The notes: generated by a model not told the origin, from the sequence alone. Positions 40,781 to 49,835 are shown, counted from the first letter of the stretch. The stretch is DNA of 60,833 bases from Nitrospirota bacterium (GCA_021789495.1 JAJYJM010000003.1:59193-120025), one strand, 5' to 3'. Made by a program: numbers and translations.

Positions 40781-43138
40781 ATGAGAAAATTTCTGCTGAT
40801 AACGACAAGCCTGCTGCTCCTTGCGGGTTTGAACGGAATAGCAACGGCCCAGGATAATACATCCACGTCTGCCGCGCCGGATTCATCCGCTCCGGCGGCA
40901 ACCACACCCTCGACCGATGCCTCGTCCTCTCAGGATACGTCGGCCTCCGATACCGGGGACGGTCTCACAGCGTTGCACAACGGCCCGGGCGGGTGGACCA
41001 TGCACGGGAGTCTGACCGGCGGGCTCGAATACTTCCGGGAGGATAGCGGCAACGCCAAGTTCAATGAATACCGCTATAAGCAGTCGGAACCTTGGGGCGG
41101 GTATGCGGGGATTGAAAAATACGCAATATCCCCGGACGGCTCACACAGGATAGATTTCAGCGCATTCTGGAGAAGCCCGCAGGACATAAACATCGGCCTC
41201 GAAAGCCAGGCCTACGGAAAATACAGGTTCGACTTCGGCTACCAGAGGTTCGGGCACGTTTTCGCCTATGACGTAAAGACCGTTTATAACGGCCTTGGCA
41301 CGGGGAACCTCACGATAAACCCGGCCACAAAGGCCGCTATTATGGCCGGAGTCGCTCCGCCACAGACCACGGCCGGCCTTCAGACCCTTGCAGGCAACCT
41401 CAATTCCGTCCTTGCCACGGACGCGAACACCGCGGACATAGAGCTGCGGCGGGACAGGATAAACACCGACCTCGACCTGACTCTCCTCTGGCCGGTGGAC
41501 GTTGACCTCGGCTTCAACTACGAAAGCCGCACCGGAGACCGCCCCTATGGCGGCACGTTCGGCTTCGGAAACGCCCTTGAGATAGCCGAGCCGATAAATT
41601 ACGATACCTACGACGCCAACACCGGACTGGAATATGCCGACAAGACCTTCTACGCGAACCTGAAATACTACCACTCAAGCTTTTTCAACCATATCCAGTC
41701 CCTGACATACGAAAACCCGTTCATATTCACCGATTCCACCGGCGGCGAAGGCTCGACATACGGAGCCGGTTCGGTTTTCGGGCAGAACGCCCTGCCGCCC
41801 AGCAACTACTACGACAATTTGAACGGAGCGTTTGCGGTAAACCTTCCGCTCGACAGCCGGGCGCTCTTCATAGGGAGCTATGCCTGGTCTCACCAGAACT
41901 CGCCGCTTATAGACCCGACAGTGAACACGGCCACTACGGGGCTTATCGCCATGCCCAGGACAAGGGCCGATGCAGAGGTAGAGTCAAAACAGTTCGAGAT
42001 GAGGCTTACATCCCAGCCGATAAAAAAGCTCTCCCTGAAGGCGGATTTAAGATACTTCGACCACATAAACAATACCCCGGTAGAGACGTTCCCCGCCGTC
42101 GTGGTGGACTCCGGGACGGCCTCTACGTCCACGCCGGAATACAACAGCTGGATTACGCGCTCCGTAGAGGCGGAGGCGTCATACGAGTTCCTGCCCCGGA
42201 CAAACTTCGGCGTCAACTACGAATACGACGGCGATACATATTTCTACGACTTCTCCAGGACACTGACCCAGAACACCTGGAAGTTCTTTCTCGACACCAG
42301 GAACCTCGACTGGCTCACTGCAAAGCTCGATTTCCAATATGAGAACAGGGAATCGAATTACCCCGATGAAGATTTTACAGCCGGACAGCCGCCGCTCATG
42401 AGGAAGTTCCACATGGCGGACAGGGACCGCTACATGGCCGACGCTATCGTTACAGTCACGCCCACAGACCCGCTTTCTTTCTCGCTGGAGTACAACTACG
42501 GGATGGACCGCTACGACATATCCTTCTTCGGCCTCCAACTGAGCAAGTTCCAGACGGCCTCCGCAGACATGGACTACGACCTCGCAAGATGGCTGTCCGT
42601 AAACGCATTCTACTCCTTTGAATACAACAGTCAGAGCCAGGAGGACAGGCAGTCTAATCCCGCCACCGGCGCGGGGCTGCCGTTGACGGACACTTACAAT
42701 CCCAGCAACTGGAACCTGCGCACACGGACGGAAATCCATACCGTCGGCCTGGGGGCGAACGCAACGATTATACCGGATTTCCTGAAATTCAAGACGGAGG
42801 GGACGTTCTCCAAGGTTCACGGCAAGGCATTCTTCGCAAGCACAGTCGGCCCTGCGACCGCAGACGCCAACCCGTTCGTCCCACAGGGCTTCAACAACCT
42901 CGACTCCAACGAGTTCTGGAAGGTGCTGGCGGAATTCAAGGTAAAGCTCACAAAGAGACTCCAGGCCTCGCTCGGATACCAGTACGAAAGGTGGACTGTG
43001 AGCGACTACGAGCGCCAGGGCCTGACATACGTAAAGACGAATAACGTCGGCGCATACAACGGCCTGCTCGATATGAACACGCTATACCAGCCATACGAGG
43101 TTCACTCCGTGTTCACAGCGCTCACGTATTTCTTCTAA
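40781..43138 (+). CDS. MtrB/PioB-family decaheme-associated outer-membrane porin
   Basis: The 785-residue protein has a signal peptide (about 1-24), a Ser/Thr/Ala-rich linker (about 25-65) and a long beta-barrel with alternating aromatic strands ending in an aromatic residue (VFTALTYFF), as in outer-membrane proteins. I see no cysteine, so the CxxC found near the N-terminus of Shewanella MtrB is absent. It should surround the decaheme cytochrome encoded just before, forming a transmembrane electron conduit. AAAGGAGAGAG precedes ATG 40781. The operon ends at a strong terminator. Confidence 0.88.
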   Translation: MRKFLLITTSLLLLAGLNGIATAQDNTSTSAAPDSSAPAATTPSTDASSSQDTSASDTGDGLTALHNGPGGWTMHGSLTGGLEYFREDSGNAKFNEYRYKQSEPWGGYAGIEKYAISPDGSHRIDFSAFWRSPQDINIGLESQAYGKYRFDFGYQRFGHVFAYDVKTVYNGLGTGNLTINPATKAAIMAGVAPPQTTAGLQTLAGNLNSVLATDANTADIELRRDRINTDLDLTLLWPVDVDLGFNYESRTGDRPYGGTFGFGNALEIAEPINYDTYDANTGLEYADKTFYANLKYYHSSFFNHIQSLTYENPFIFTDSTGGEGSTYGAGSVFGQNALPPSNYYDNLNGAFAVNLPLDSRALFIGSYAWSHQNSPLIDPTVNTATTGLIAMPRTRADAEVESKQFEMRLTSQPIKKLSLKADLRYFDHINNTPVETFPAVVVDSGTASTSTPEYNSWITRSVEAEASYEFLPRTNFGVNYEYDGDTYFYDFSRTLTQNTWKFFLDTRNLDWLTAKLDFQYENRESNYPDEDFTAGQPPLMRKFHMADRDRYMADAIVTVTPTDPLSFSLEYNYGMDRYDISFFGLQLSKFQTASADMDYDLARWLSVNAFYSFEYNSQSQEDRQSNPATGAGLPLTDTYNPSNWNLRTRTEIHTVGLGANATIIPDFLKFKTEGTFSKVHGKAFFASTVGPATADANPFVPQGFNNLDSNEFWKVLAEFKVKLTKRLQASLGYQYERWTVSDYERQGLTYVKTNNVGAYNGLLDMNTLYQPYEVHSVFTALTYFF

Positions 43139-43164
43139 GCAGCAGGTCGAGCTGTAAGTACTCT

Positions 43165-43199
43165 GCCGGGGGGGCTTTTTAAGCCCCCCGGTCTTTTTA
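43165..43199. terminator. Bidirectional terminator after the porin gene
   Basis: CCGGGGGGGCTT and AAGCCCCCCGG form a 10-12 base GC-rich stem with T-run after it; A residues on the other strand are fewer. It separates the cytochrome-porin unit from the convergent SYLF gene, whose stop it overlaps by three bases. Confidence 0.85.
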
Positions 43200-43886
43200 T
43201 AACCCGGCCCTCTCGAATGCGGGGCACAGGCCGCCCGCGTTGCCCGTCTCCCCTGCGATGAGAATTTCCGCAGGGCTCAAGTTTTTGCCGTAATACGTCC
43301 GGTTGTAATCCTTGTTGATAGTAACTACCGTGCCTTCAAACGTCAGGCCGCCATATACGCCTTTGTTCCTTGAGAATACGATAAACGACGACGCCGGAAG
43401 GCTTGCCTGCGCAGCCGCGCCCTTACCCATCAAGCCGAGCGCGGCAGAGGCGTCCGCGCCCAGCTTGAACTGCGGCGATAGCATCGCATTTACCGCCGTG
43501 TCGTCCATCGCAAAAATCACAACCGCCGCCTTCTCGAAACCCGCCTGAAGCCCGACCGTAAAGGAACCCATGTTGTAGAACGCCGGGCCTTTGCAAAGAC
43601 CGCTCGCCGGGTCCTTCATAAAAAATACCCCGGCGCCGCCGGAGCCGCCAAGCATAAACCCTACCTTTACGAGATCCGGGACAACCAGCACCCCCTTGGA
43701 ATTCTTCATGGCCCTGCGGAACCAGCTCATGTCCGGGTCATTCCGGAAATCATTTAACGTCAGTTTTGCCTGGTACACAAGTATTTGGGCCTGCGATGGC
43801 GTAACGGCATATGCCTTGAGCGGCATACTGAGACCAAACGCCGCAACACTAAGGAAACAGGCTGCTACGAGCACAATTGTTTTCAT
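43197..43886 (-). CDS. SYLF-domain (YSC84/DUF500) exported protein
   Basis: The 229-residue protein has a signal peptide (about 1-27) followed by a SYLF lipid-binding domain: VLVVPDLVKVGFMLGGSGGAGVF, NMGSFTVGLQAGFEKAAVVI, KLGADASAALG and GVYGGLTFEGTVV. In eukaryotes SYLF binds phosphoinositides; bacterial members are exported proteins of unknown role. AGGAGG lies before ATG 43886. It is a single gene, divergent from ttcA. Confidence 0.88.
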   Translation of the reverse strand: MKTIVLVAACFLSVAAFGLSMPLKAYAVTPSQAQILVYQAKLTLNDFRNDPDMSWFRRAMKNSKGVLVVPDLVKVGFMLGGSGGAGVFFMKDPASGLCKGPAFYNMGSFTVGLQAGFEKAAVVIFAMDDTAVNAMLSPQFKLGADASAALGLMGKGAAAQASLPASSFIVFSRNKGVYGGLTFEGTVVTINKDYNRTYYGKNLSPAEILIAGETGNAGGLCPAFERAGL

Positions 43887-43926
43887 GTCTCACCTCCTGT
43901 ATTTCCGCCAATAAGCGATAGTGATA

Positions 43927-43955
43927 ATTATAGCCCCGGCCAGGGATTATGGCAA
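43927..43955 (-). promoter_or_regulatory. Promoter of the SYLF gene
   Basis: On the minus strand TTGCCA (plus 43950-43955), a 17-base spacer and perfect TATAAT (plus 43927-43932) predict a start near 43920, 34 bases before the start codon. Confidence 0.7.
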
Positions 43956-44007
43956 AGAGGCAAAATACCCCAAACCGCGCACTTTTCTTGACATCGTGCC
44001 CCTCCGG

Positions 44008-44772
44008 ATGTTAACTTTATCTACCTTGAGCAGGACCTGGAAAAGCATCGTAAGGAAAACCGGCAGGGCCATAGGCGACTTCGGCCTTATAGCGGACGGG
44101 GATAGGGTCGTGGTCGCCCTGTCGGGCGGGAAGGACTCCTGGACGCTTCTGCACGTTCTCGACGAACTGAGAAGGAAGGCGCCTGTAGATTTCTCATTGC
44201 TGGCGGTATGCATAAACCCCGGTTTTCCGGGATTTTCGTCCGATGTGGTCGAGGAAAGGCTGTCGTCTCTGGGCTTTGAATACCATATTGAAAAGTCAAA
44301 TATTTTCAAGGTAATACAGGATAAAAAAGGCAGCCTGGAGGACACCTACTGCTCGTTTTGCGCAAGGCTCAGGCGAGGAGTGCTCTACCGGATCGCCCGC
44401 GAGAAGGGCTGCACGAAAATCGCCCTCGGACACCATGCGGACGACTTAATGGAGACTCTCCTGATGAGCGCATTCTATAACGGGGAGCTTCGTTCCATGC
44501 CGCCGAAACTTCTGGCGGAAGACGGGGTTAACGTGGTTATCAGGCCGCTCTGCTATGTCTTTGAGGAGGAGACGGCGGCGTTTGCCGATGAGGCGGAAAT
44601 ACCGTTAATCGGCTGCGGCTGTCCCGTGTGCAAAGGCTCCGGCCAGAGGAGATATAAAATAAAATCGCTCCTTGGCGACCTGGAAGAAATGGAGCCGGGC
44701 TTAAAGGACAACCTCCTGGCGGCGCTGGGGAACCTGAAACCGAAGTATTTAATGGACAAGAGGTTCTGGTAA
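44008..44772 (+). CDS. ttcA: TtcA-like tRNA 2-thiocytidine biosynthesis protein
   Basis: This PP-loop ATPase of about 254 residues has the P-loop motif ALSGGKDS, a central CSFC, LGHHADDLMETLLM, and a C-terminal GCGCPVCKGSG. The CxxC pairs and PP-loop are those of TtcA, which uses an Fe-S cluster to thiolate C32 of tRNA. The frame is open back to 43921, but the TtcA similarity starts near KSIVRKTGRAIGDFGLIADGD. ATG 44008 is the conservative start; TTG 44026 is an alternative, and neither has a good ribosome site. It lies three bases before dtd. Confidence 0.86.
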   Translation: MLTLSTLSRTWKSIVRKTGRAIGDFGLIADGDRVVVALSGGKDSWTLLHVLDELRRKAPVDFSLLAVCINPGFPGFSSDVVEERLSSLGFEYHIEKSNIFKVIQDKKGSLEDTYCSFCARLRRGVLYRIAREKGCTKIALGHHADDLMETLLMSAFYNGELRSMPPKLLAEDGVNVVIRPLCYVFEEETAAFADEAEIPLIGCGCPVCKGSGQRRYKIKSLLGDLEEMEPGLKDNLLAALGNLKPKYLMDKRFW

Positions 44773-44775
44773 ATT

Positions 44776-45225
44776 ATGCGCGCAGTAGTCCAGAGGGTAA
44801 AAGAATCGAGTGTCAGGGTAAATTCCGAGGTTGCCGGCGAGACCGGGGCGGGGCTTCTCGTGTTCCTTGGCATAGGCAAAGGCGACACGGAAAAAGACGC
44901 CGATTATCTCCTTGAAAAAATTATAAATTTAAGGATATTCGAGGACGCGGAAGGTAAATTTATCCAAAGCCTGCTGGACTTGAAGGGCGAGCTTATGGTA
45001 ATATCGCAGTTCACGCTGTACGGCGACGCGAGAAAAGGCCGCAGGCCTTCATTTTCGGAGGCCGCAAAAGGGGAGCGGGCGGAGGAGCTTTACGAGTATT
45101 TCATTTACAGGGCAAAGGACCTGAGAATACCCGTCTCGCAGGGGCGGTTCGGGGAACATATGGAAGTGAGGCTGATTAACGACGGGCCGGTAACAATACT
45201 CTTCGACAGCGGGAGGCTTTTTTAA
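44776..45225 (+). CDS. dtd: D-aminoacyl-tRNA deacylase
   Basis: This 149-residue enzyme removes D-amino acids from tRNA. It shows the N-terminal MRAVVQRVKESSV, the LMVISQFTLYGDARKG catalytic block and the C-terminal NDGPVTILFDS (the Gly-cis-Pro motif). The length is standard. It follows ttcA by three bases, giving a small tRNA-quality unit. Confidence 0.96.
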   Translation: MRAVVQRVKESSVRVNSEVAGETGAGLLVFLGIGKGDTEKDADYLLEKIINLRIFEDAEGKFIQSLLDLKGELMVISQFTLYGDARKGRRPSFSEAAKGERAEELYEYFIYRAKDLRIPVSQGRFGEHMEVRLINDGPVTILFDSGRLF

Positions 45226-45299
45226 AGGGAAAATGTTGCCAAGGGATTAAGAAAGCGCGGGGATTAGGCAGGAAAGAACAACAATTTGGAGGTATTTTA

Positions 45300-45668
45300 G
45301 TGCCTAAAGTCCTTATTGTAGAAGACGAAGAGAGCGTAAGGCAGGCGCTTGTCAAGATCCTCGAGAATTTCGGCCATAAGGTTCTGGCGGCGGCTGACGC
45401 TAATGAAGGGCTTGAGAAATTTAAAGATGGAGCTGACATAGTATTCACGGACCTGGGGCTGCCCGGCCCGTCGGGCTGGGACCTGGCGCGGGCCATCAAG
45501 GAAAAGGATCCGAAGGTTCCGGTGGTCCTGCTTTCGGGATGGGATGTTGAGACCGAAGATAACTCTTTGAAATTACTCGTGGAAAAAGTGTTGCCAAAGC
45601 CAGTTAAAATAAAAGAAATGCTCGATACGATAGACCAACTTGCAATAAAACCGGAGGCTAAAGTTTGA
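45300..45668 (+). CDS. Single-domain response regulator (CheY-like)
   Basis: The 122-residue receiver domain has the acidic pair EDEE near the N-terminus, the phosphoacceptor Asp (about D53) in VFTDLGLPG, Ser in LLSGWD (the Thr/Ser switch position) and Lys in LPKPVK. There is no output domain. GTG 45300 follows GGAGGT. It overlaps pyrE by four bases, an unusual companion for a nucleotide gene. Its kinase partner is unknown; two orphan kinases are encoded earlier in the window. Confidence 0.88.
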   Translation: MPKVLIVEDEESVRQALVKILENFGHKVLAAADANEGLEKFKDGADIVFTDLGLPGPSGWDLARAIKEKDPKVPVVLLSGWDVETEDNSLKLLVEKVLPKPVKIKEMLDTIDQLAIKPEAKV

Positions 45669-46258
45669 GTGAACAGAATAGCGACGTTCTTCAGTTATTC
45701 AGACAGAAAGGCGCCCTCCTTGAGGGACATTTCCTGCTCTCTTCGGGCCTGCACAGCCCCACGTATCTCCAGTGCGCCTTGGTGCTTCAGTACCCTGATA
45801 TAGCGACGGAGCTTTGTTTCAAGCTGGGGAGCAACTTCCGTTCCGAGAAAATAGACTTTGTAATCGCACCCGCGCTTGGCGGTATAATCGTCGCGCAGGA
45901 GGTGGCCAAATCCCTTGGCGTGCGGGCTATTTTCGCCGAAAGAGTAGAGGGAAAGCTTACCCTGCGGCGCGGTTTTTCCATATCCGAAGGCGAGCGGGCT
46001 CTTGTTGTGGAAGATGTTATAACGACTGGCGGCTCTACCCGTGAAACAATGCGCGTGGTCAGGGAATCCGGCGGCATAGTCGCCGCGGCAGGGGCCATTA
46101 TAGACAGAAGCGGCGGCAGCGTGGAGCTCGACGTCCCGTACAAGGCCCTTGTAACCCTCGCCATCGAAACATACCAGCCAAAGGACTGCCCGCTCTGCGC
46201 ACAGGGACTCCAGACCGTGAAACCCGGGAGCAGGGACTTCAAAAAAAGCAAATTATGA
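45665..46258 (+). CDS. pyrE: Orotate phosphoribosyltransferase
   Basis: This enzyme of pyrimidine synthesis makes OMP from orotate and PRPP. The 197-residue protein has FLLSSGLHSPTYLQCALVL, the ALGGIIVAQEVA segment, the ERVEGKLTLRRGF loop and the PRPP motif VVEDVITTGGST. The C-terminal DCPLCAQG extension is typical of the PyrE type in many thermophiles and deltaproteobacteria-like groups. The start is TTG 45665 inside the response regulator stop; the 3' end overlaps the next gene by four bases. Confidence 0.94.
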   Translation: MSEQNSDVLQLFRQKGALLEGHFLLSSGLHSPTYLQCALVLQYPDIATELCFKLGSNFRSEKIDFVIAPALGGIIVAQEVAKSLGVRAIFAERVEGKLTLRRGFSISEGERALVVEDVITTGGSTRETMRVVRESGGIVAAAGAIIDRSGGSVELDVPYKALVTLAIETYQPKDCPLCAQGLQTVKPGSRDFKKSKL

Positions 46259-47844
46259 ACCTCCCGCCCAAAGACGAATTCCTTAAAAACACGGACAAGG
46301 GGCTTTTAAAGCCCCTTTATTTTATGAGGGAGATGCCGGATTTCAACCCCGCCCGCGCTTTTGCCGCATTGCTCGAAGACAGAGACCCTTTCCTGCTTGA
46401 ATCCGCGCGCGTAAACCCGGTCACGGGCAGATACTCCTTCATGGGGTCTGAGCCTTTTATGTCATTAAAATACAAGGGAAATCAGGTCGAAATAACCAGG
46501 GACGGCAAGAGGTCGGTCGCCTCGCGCCCGCCGCTCGTAAAGCTCCGGGAGATTGTAACCTCTTGTCGTGTCAAAAGAATTCCCGGATTGCCGCCGTTTA
46601 CCGGCGGGTGCGTGGGTTATATATCTTATGACTTTGTGCGAAATTTCGAGCAAATTCCGGCACTTGCGAAGGACGACCTGGGCATTCCCGACGCCCGTTT
46701 CATTTTTGTAGACCTGGTCTTAGCCTTTGATAACATTGAGAAAAAACTCTTTGTAATCGGGACGCCGGGAGTAGCGGAGACGGGCCTGGGGTTTTCTGCG
46801 CCTGAGAGCGATAAGTGGCCGGAATTATACGATAAAGTGGTCGAGCGGATGCGCGCGCTGGAGGAAAAAATCCTCTCCCGCGAAGGCGGTGGGAAATGCG
46901 ATAATTCCGCCCCGGGCGCGGTAAAAGCGTCTGATAATCGTCCCGCCGATTTTCGCCACGGCGCGAGACCCGCAGCCGGTCTACCGGTCGCTGCCGGTCT
47001 ACCGGTCGCTGCCGGTCTACCGGTCGCCGTGCCGCTCATGTCGAAAGATGACTACGAACGAATGGTAAAGCGTGCCAAGGAGTATATCGCCGCCGGGGAC
47101 ATCTTTCAGGCGAACCTCTCCCAGCGTCTGATGGCCGACGTGAGCGGCATCCACCCGTACGACATATACCGGGTGCTGCGGGAAGTCAACCCCTCGCCCT
47201 TCGCCTGCTATCTGGATTTCCCGGATGTAAAGATTATAAGCTCGTCCCCGGAGCGGCTCGTTCGTCTGGAGAATGGCCGCGTAGATACCCGCCCAATCGC
47301 CGGGACAAGGCCAAGAGGGAAAGACGAAAGCGGGGACAACGCCATGCGCTCGGAGCTTCTTTTGAACGAGAAAGAGCGCGCGGAGCATATAATGTTAATC
47401 GACCTTGAGCGAAACGACATAGGCCGGGTGTGCGATTACGGGAGCGTCCACGTTGACGAGCTGATGGTTACGGAGGACTACTCGCACGTAATCCATATCG
47501 TCTCGAACATCACCGGGAAGCTGGCGGAGGGCAAGGACGCCTTCGACGTGATACGCGCGACGTTCCCCGGCGGGACGATTACGGGCGTGCCGAAGGTTCG
47601 GTGCATGGAGATAATAGACGAGCTTGAGCCGGTGGCGCGCGGGCCGTATACCGGCTCCGTCGGCTACATCGGCTACAACGGCAACATGGATTTTAATATC
47701 ATAATCCGCACGTTTGTGATAAAAGACAACAAGGCATACGTACAGGTCGGCGCGGGGATAGTGGCGGACAGTGACCCGGAGCGCGAATATTACGAAACGC
47801 TGCACAAGGCCGAGGCGCTGATAAAGACGCTGGAGAGGCTGTAA
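46255..47844 (+). CDS. Chorismate-utilising synthase component I (PabB or TrpE)
   Basis: The 529-residue protein belongs to the anthranilate / aminodeoxychorismate synthase family. Its C-terminal catalytic part has ISSSPERLVRLENG, TRPIAGTRPRG, ERAEHIMLIDLERNDIGRV, EDYSHVIHIVSNI, FPGGTITGVPK and GYIGYNGNMDFN. Ala in PIAGT is the TrpE-type residue, yet some PabB proteins share it, and the class IV aminotransferase gene nearby favours aminodeoxychorismate synthesis for folate. A Gly-Leu-Pro-Val-Ala insertion repeated three times lies between the N- and C-terminal halves. It overlaps pyrE by four bases and the glycosyltransferase gene by one. Confidence 0.85.
   Translation: MNLPPKDEFLKNTDKGLLKPLYFMREMPDFNPARAFAALLEDRDPFLLESARVNPVTGRYSFMGSEPFMSLKYKGNQVEITRDGKRSVASRPPLVKLREIVTSCRVKRIPGLPPFTGGCVGYISYDFVRNFEQIPALAKDDLGIPDARFIFVDLVLAFDNIEKKLFVIGTPGVAETGLGFSAPESDKWPELYDKVVERMRALEEKILSREGGGKCDNSAPGAVKASDNRPADFRHGARPAAGLPVAAGLPVAAGLPVAVPLMSKDDYERMVKRAKEYIAAGDIFQANLSQRLMADVSGIHPYDIYRVLREVNPSPFACYLDFPDVKIISSSPERLVRLENGRVDTRPIAGTRPRGKDESGDNAMRSELLLNEKERAEHIMLIDLERNDIGRVCDYGSVHVDELMVTEDYSHVIHIVSNITGKLAEGKDAFDVIRATFPGGTITGVPKVRCMEIIDELEPVARGPYTGSVGYIGYNGNMDFNIIIRTFVIKDNKAYVQVGAGIVADSDPEREYYETLHKAEALIKTLERL
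46975..47028 (+). repeat. Three tandem 18-base palindromic units in the chorismate-synthase gene
   Basis: GCCGGTCTACCGGTCGCT occurs three times in a row (last base C in unit 3), each encoding Ala-Gly-Leu-Pro-Val-Ala. Each unit contains the GCCGGTCnACCGG core of the dispersed element seen at 1192-1211 and 20397-20416. The array sits in the interdomain linker and keeps the frame. Confidence 0.85.
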
Positions 47845-48962
47845 TGAATCTGTTGATAACAAATTACCATCCGCACGGCGGGGGTGGGCATACTACATAT
47901 ATACTCTCCCTCGCGAGGAACCTGCAAAGATACGATATAAACCCAATAGTGGCATGCCCGGCCGGAAGCAGGTTATACGATTCTTTGACACGCGACGGGA
48001 ATATAAAGGTAATCGCAAACGATTTTCCAAATAGCATAAAAGAAATAAGAGGCGTTTTCCGTTCCGTGTCAAAACTGAGAACAATCGTAAAGGAAAATAA
48101 TATTGATGTTATACATGTCAACGGCTCGCCAGACCACTGGCTTGCGGTCTATTACAAGACGTTTTTCAGATCTGATATACCGGTTGTAAGGACGCGGCAC
48201 GGCATGCAACCCGTCAAGGATCGACTACCTGCTAAACTCCTGAACAACCGGACCTCGGCCACCATTTTGGTCTGCGCCGCCCAACAAAAACTATGTTCAG
48301 GAAAACGAGCTTTTGAGGGGCATCAGATATTCGTGATACCAAATGGCGTAGACCATGAACATTTCTCGCCACGGCCAAAGAGCGTGGAAATAAGAGAACA
48401 ATATGGGTTAAAGAACGGCGACGTGGTGATAGGCTCAACCGCCGGCTTAGGATCATATAAGGGCATCCCGGAGTTTCTGACCGCCGCCGCCCCTGTAATA
48501 AAGGAAAAGCAAAACATAAAGATTCTGCTGGTAGGAGCAGTAAACCGCGACAACCCTTACCGCACGCTGGCCGAGAAGCTCGGCATTTCGGGAAACGTTA
48601 TTTTCACTGGGTTCCAGGCAGATACCAGGGAGTATGCGTCGGTATTTGATTTCGGTTTCGTGTTTTCCAAGGCCATAGAAACCATCTCCTTTGCCGCAAG
48701 GGAGATGATGATGATGGGCAAGCCTGTTATAGTATCGGATTTCGGGGGTCTTGCCGAAAATGTAATAGACGGCGTGAACGGATTTGTCATAAAACAGCAT
48801 TCCGCCGTGGCGCTTCAAGAAGTGCTTGGTAGAATCGCACGGGACAAAGAGCTCGCCTCAAGGATGGGGGCGAAGGCCGGTGAAAAGGCGGGCCGGGACT
48901 TCAGGCTTGAAGGCTTTCTGAAAAAAACATCCGATGTGTATAAAATCATACGGGGTATTTAG
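47844..48962 (+). CDS. Glycosyltransferase, family 4 type
   Basis: The 372-residue GT-B enzyme has the N-terminal HPHGGGGHTTYILSLA acceptor-domain start and the C-terminal donor-domain signatures GLGSYKGIPEFLTAA, ILLVGA, VIFTGF and EMMMMGKPVIVSDFGGLAENV. It transfers a sugar from a nucleotide donor; the acceptor is unknown. Its codons use more A and T at third positions than the neighbouring pab genes, and it interrupts the synthase-aminotransferase pair, which hints at later insertion. ATG 47844 overlaps the upstream stop by one base. Confidence 0.88.
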   Translation: MNLLITNYHPHGGGGHTTYILSLARNLQRYDINPIVACPAGSRLYDSLTRDGNIKVIANDFPNSIKEIRGVFRSVSKLRTIVKENNIDVIHVNGSPDHWLAVYYKTFFRSDIPVVRTRHGMQPVKDRLPAKLLNNRTSATILVCAAQQKLCSGKRAFEGHQIFVIPNGVDHEHFSPRPKSVEIREQYGLKNGDVVIGSTAGLGSYKGIPEFLTAAAPVIKEKQNIKILLVGAVNRDNPYRTLAEKLGISGNVIFTGFQADTREYASVFDFGFVFSKAIETISFAAREMMMMGKPVIVSDFGGLAENVIDGVNGFVIKQHSAVALQEVLGRIARDKELASRMGAKAGEKAGRDFRLEGFLKKTSDVYKIIRGI

Positions 48963-49835
48963 ATGCAAATCTACATTAACGGCACGTTCTATCCGAAGGA
49001 AGAGGCGAAGGTCTCCGTATTCGACCACGGGTATCTATACGGCGACGGGATATACGAGACGCTCAGGGCGTACGACGGATACGTGTTCCACCTGGACGAA
49101 CATATCGAAAGGCTTGAACATTCCGCGAAACTTATGGAGATGGCCCTGCCCCTGGACGATGACGGGATAAGCCAGGCGATACACGACACCCTGTCCCGAA
49201 ACGGCCTCAAGGACGCATACATCCGCGTCAGCGTGTCGCGCGGCACGGGAGAAATCGGCCTGGACCCTGAGCTCTGCCCCGTCCCGACGTTTGTGATAAT
49301 CGCAAAACCGTTCGTCGATTACCCCACAGAGCTATACGAAAAGGGCATAAAAATCGCCATAGTTGAGATAAGGAGGAACCACCCGGAGACCTTGAATCCG
49401 GCCATAAAATCGACGAATTTCTTAAATAACATATTTGCCAAGATGGAGGCCAAACGCGCCGGGGCGTTCGAGGGGATAATGCTTAACCACGGGCATTTCG
49501 TCGCCGAGGGCACTATTTCCAATATATTCATGGTGAAAAACGGCGAGCTTGCCACCCCGCCGCTCATCGCCGGGATACTCGAAGGCGTAACGCGCGGCCT
49601 GGTCATAGAACTGGCGGAGAAGCTCGAAATAAAGGTCTACGAAGAGATGTTCACCGAGGCGGCGCTAAAGGACGCGGACGAGGTCTTCATAACGAACACG
49701 ACGATGGAGATAATGCCCGTCCGGGAGGTGGACGACAAGTCAATCGGCGCTCCGGGAAGGCTGACTAAGATACTCGCGGAGGCGTACAGGCATGAGGTGC
49801 AAAGATACCTGAAAGCGAGAAAGCGAGCGGATTAA
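48963..49835 (+). CDS. PLP-dependent class IV aminotransferase (PabC / IlvE-type)
   Basis: The 290-residue fold-type IV enzyme shows YLYGDGIYETLRAYDG near the N-terminus, RVSVSRGTGEIGLDP, the PLP lysine in NPAIKSTNFLNN, the EGTISNIFMVKNG block and FITNTTMEIMPV. Members are either aminodeoxychorismate lyases or branched-chain / D-amino-acid aminotransferases. The upstream PabB/TrpE-like gene favours the folate role, but the K-S-T-N-F-L-N motif and length are also those of IlvE/Dat, so I leave it open. Confidence 0.85.
   Translation: MQIYINGTFYPKEEAKVSVFDHGYLYGDGIYETLRAYDGYVFHLDEHIERLEHSAKLMEMALPLDDDGISQAIHDTLSRNGLKDAYIRVSVSRGTGEIGLDPELCPVPTFVIIAKPFVDYPTELYEKGIKIAIVEIRRNHPETLNPAIKSTNFLNNIFAKMEAKRAGAFEGIMLNHGHFVAEGTISNIFMVKNGELATPPLIAGILEGVTRGLVIELAEKLEIKVYEEMFTEAALKDADEVFITNTTMEIMPVREVDDKSIGAPGRLTKILAEAYRHEVQRYLKARKRAD

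Noticed and set aside
46975..47028. Possible CRISPR-like or short tandem repeat locus
   Set aside because: The three 18-base units are direct repeats without spacers and are translated in frame; no CRISPR features.
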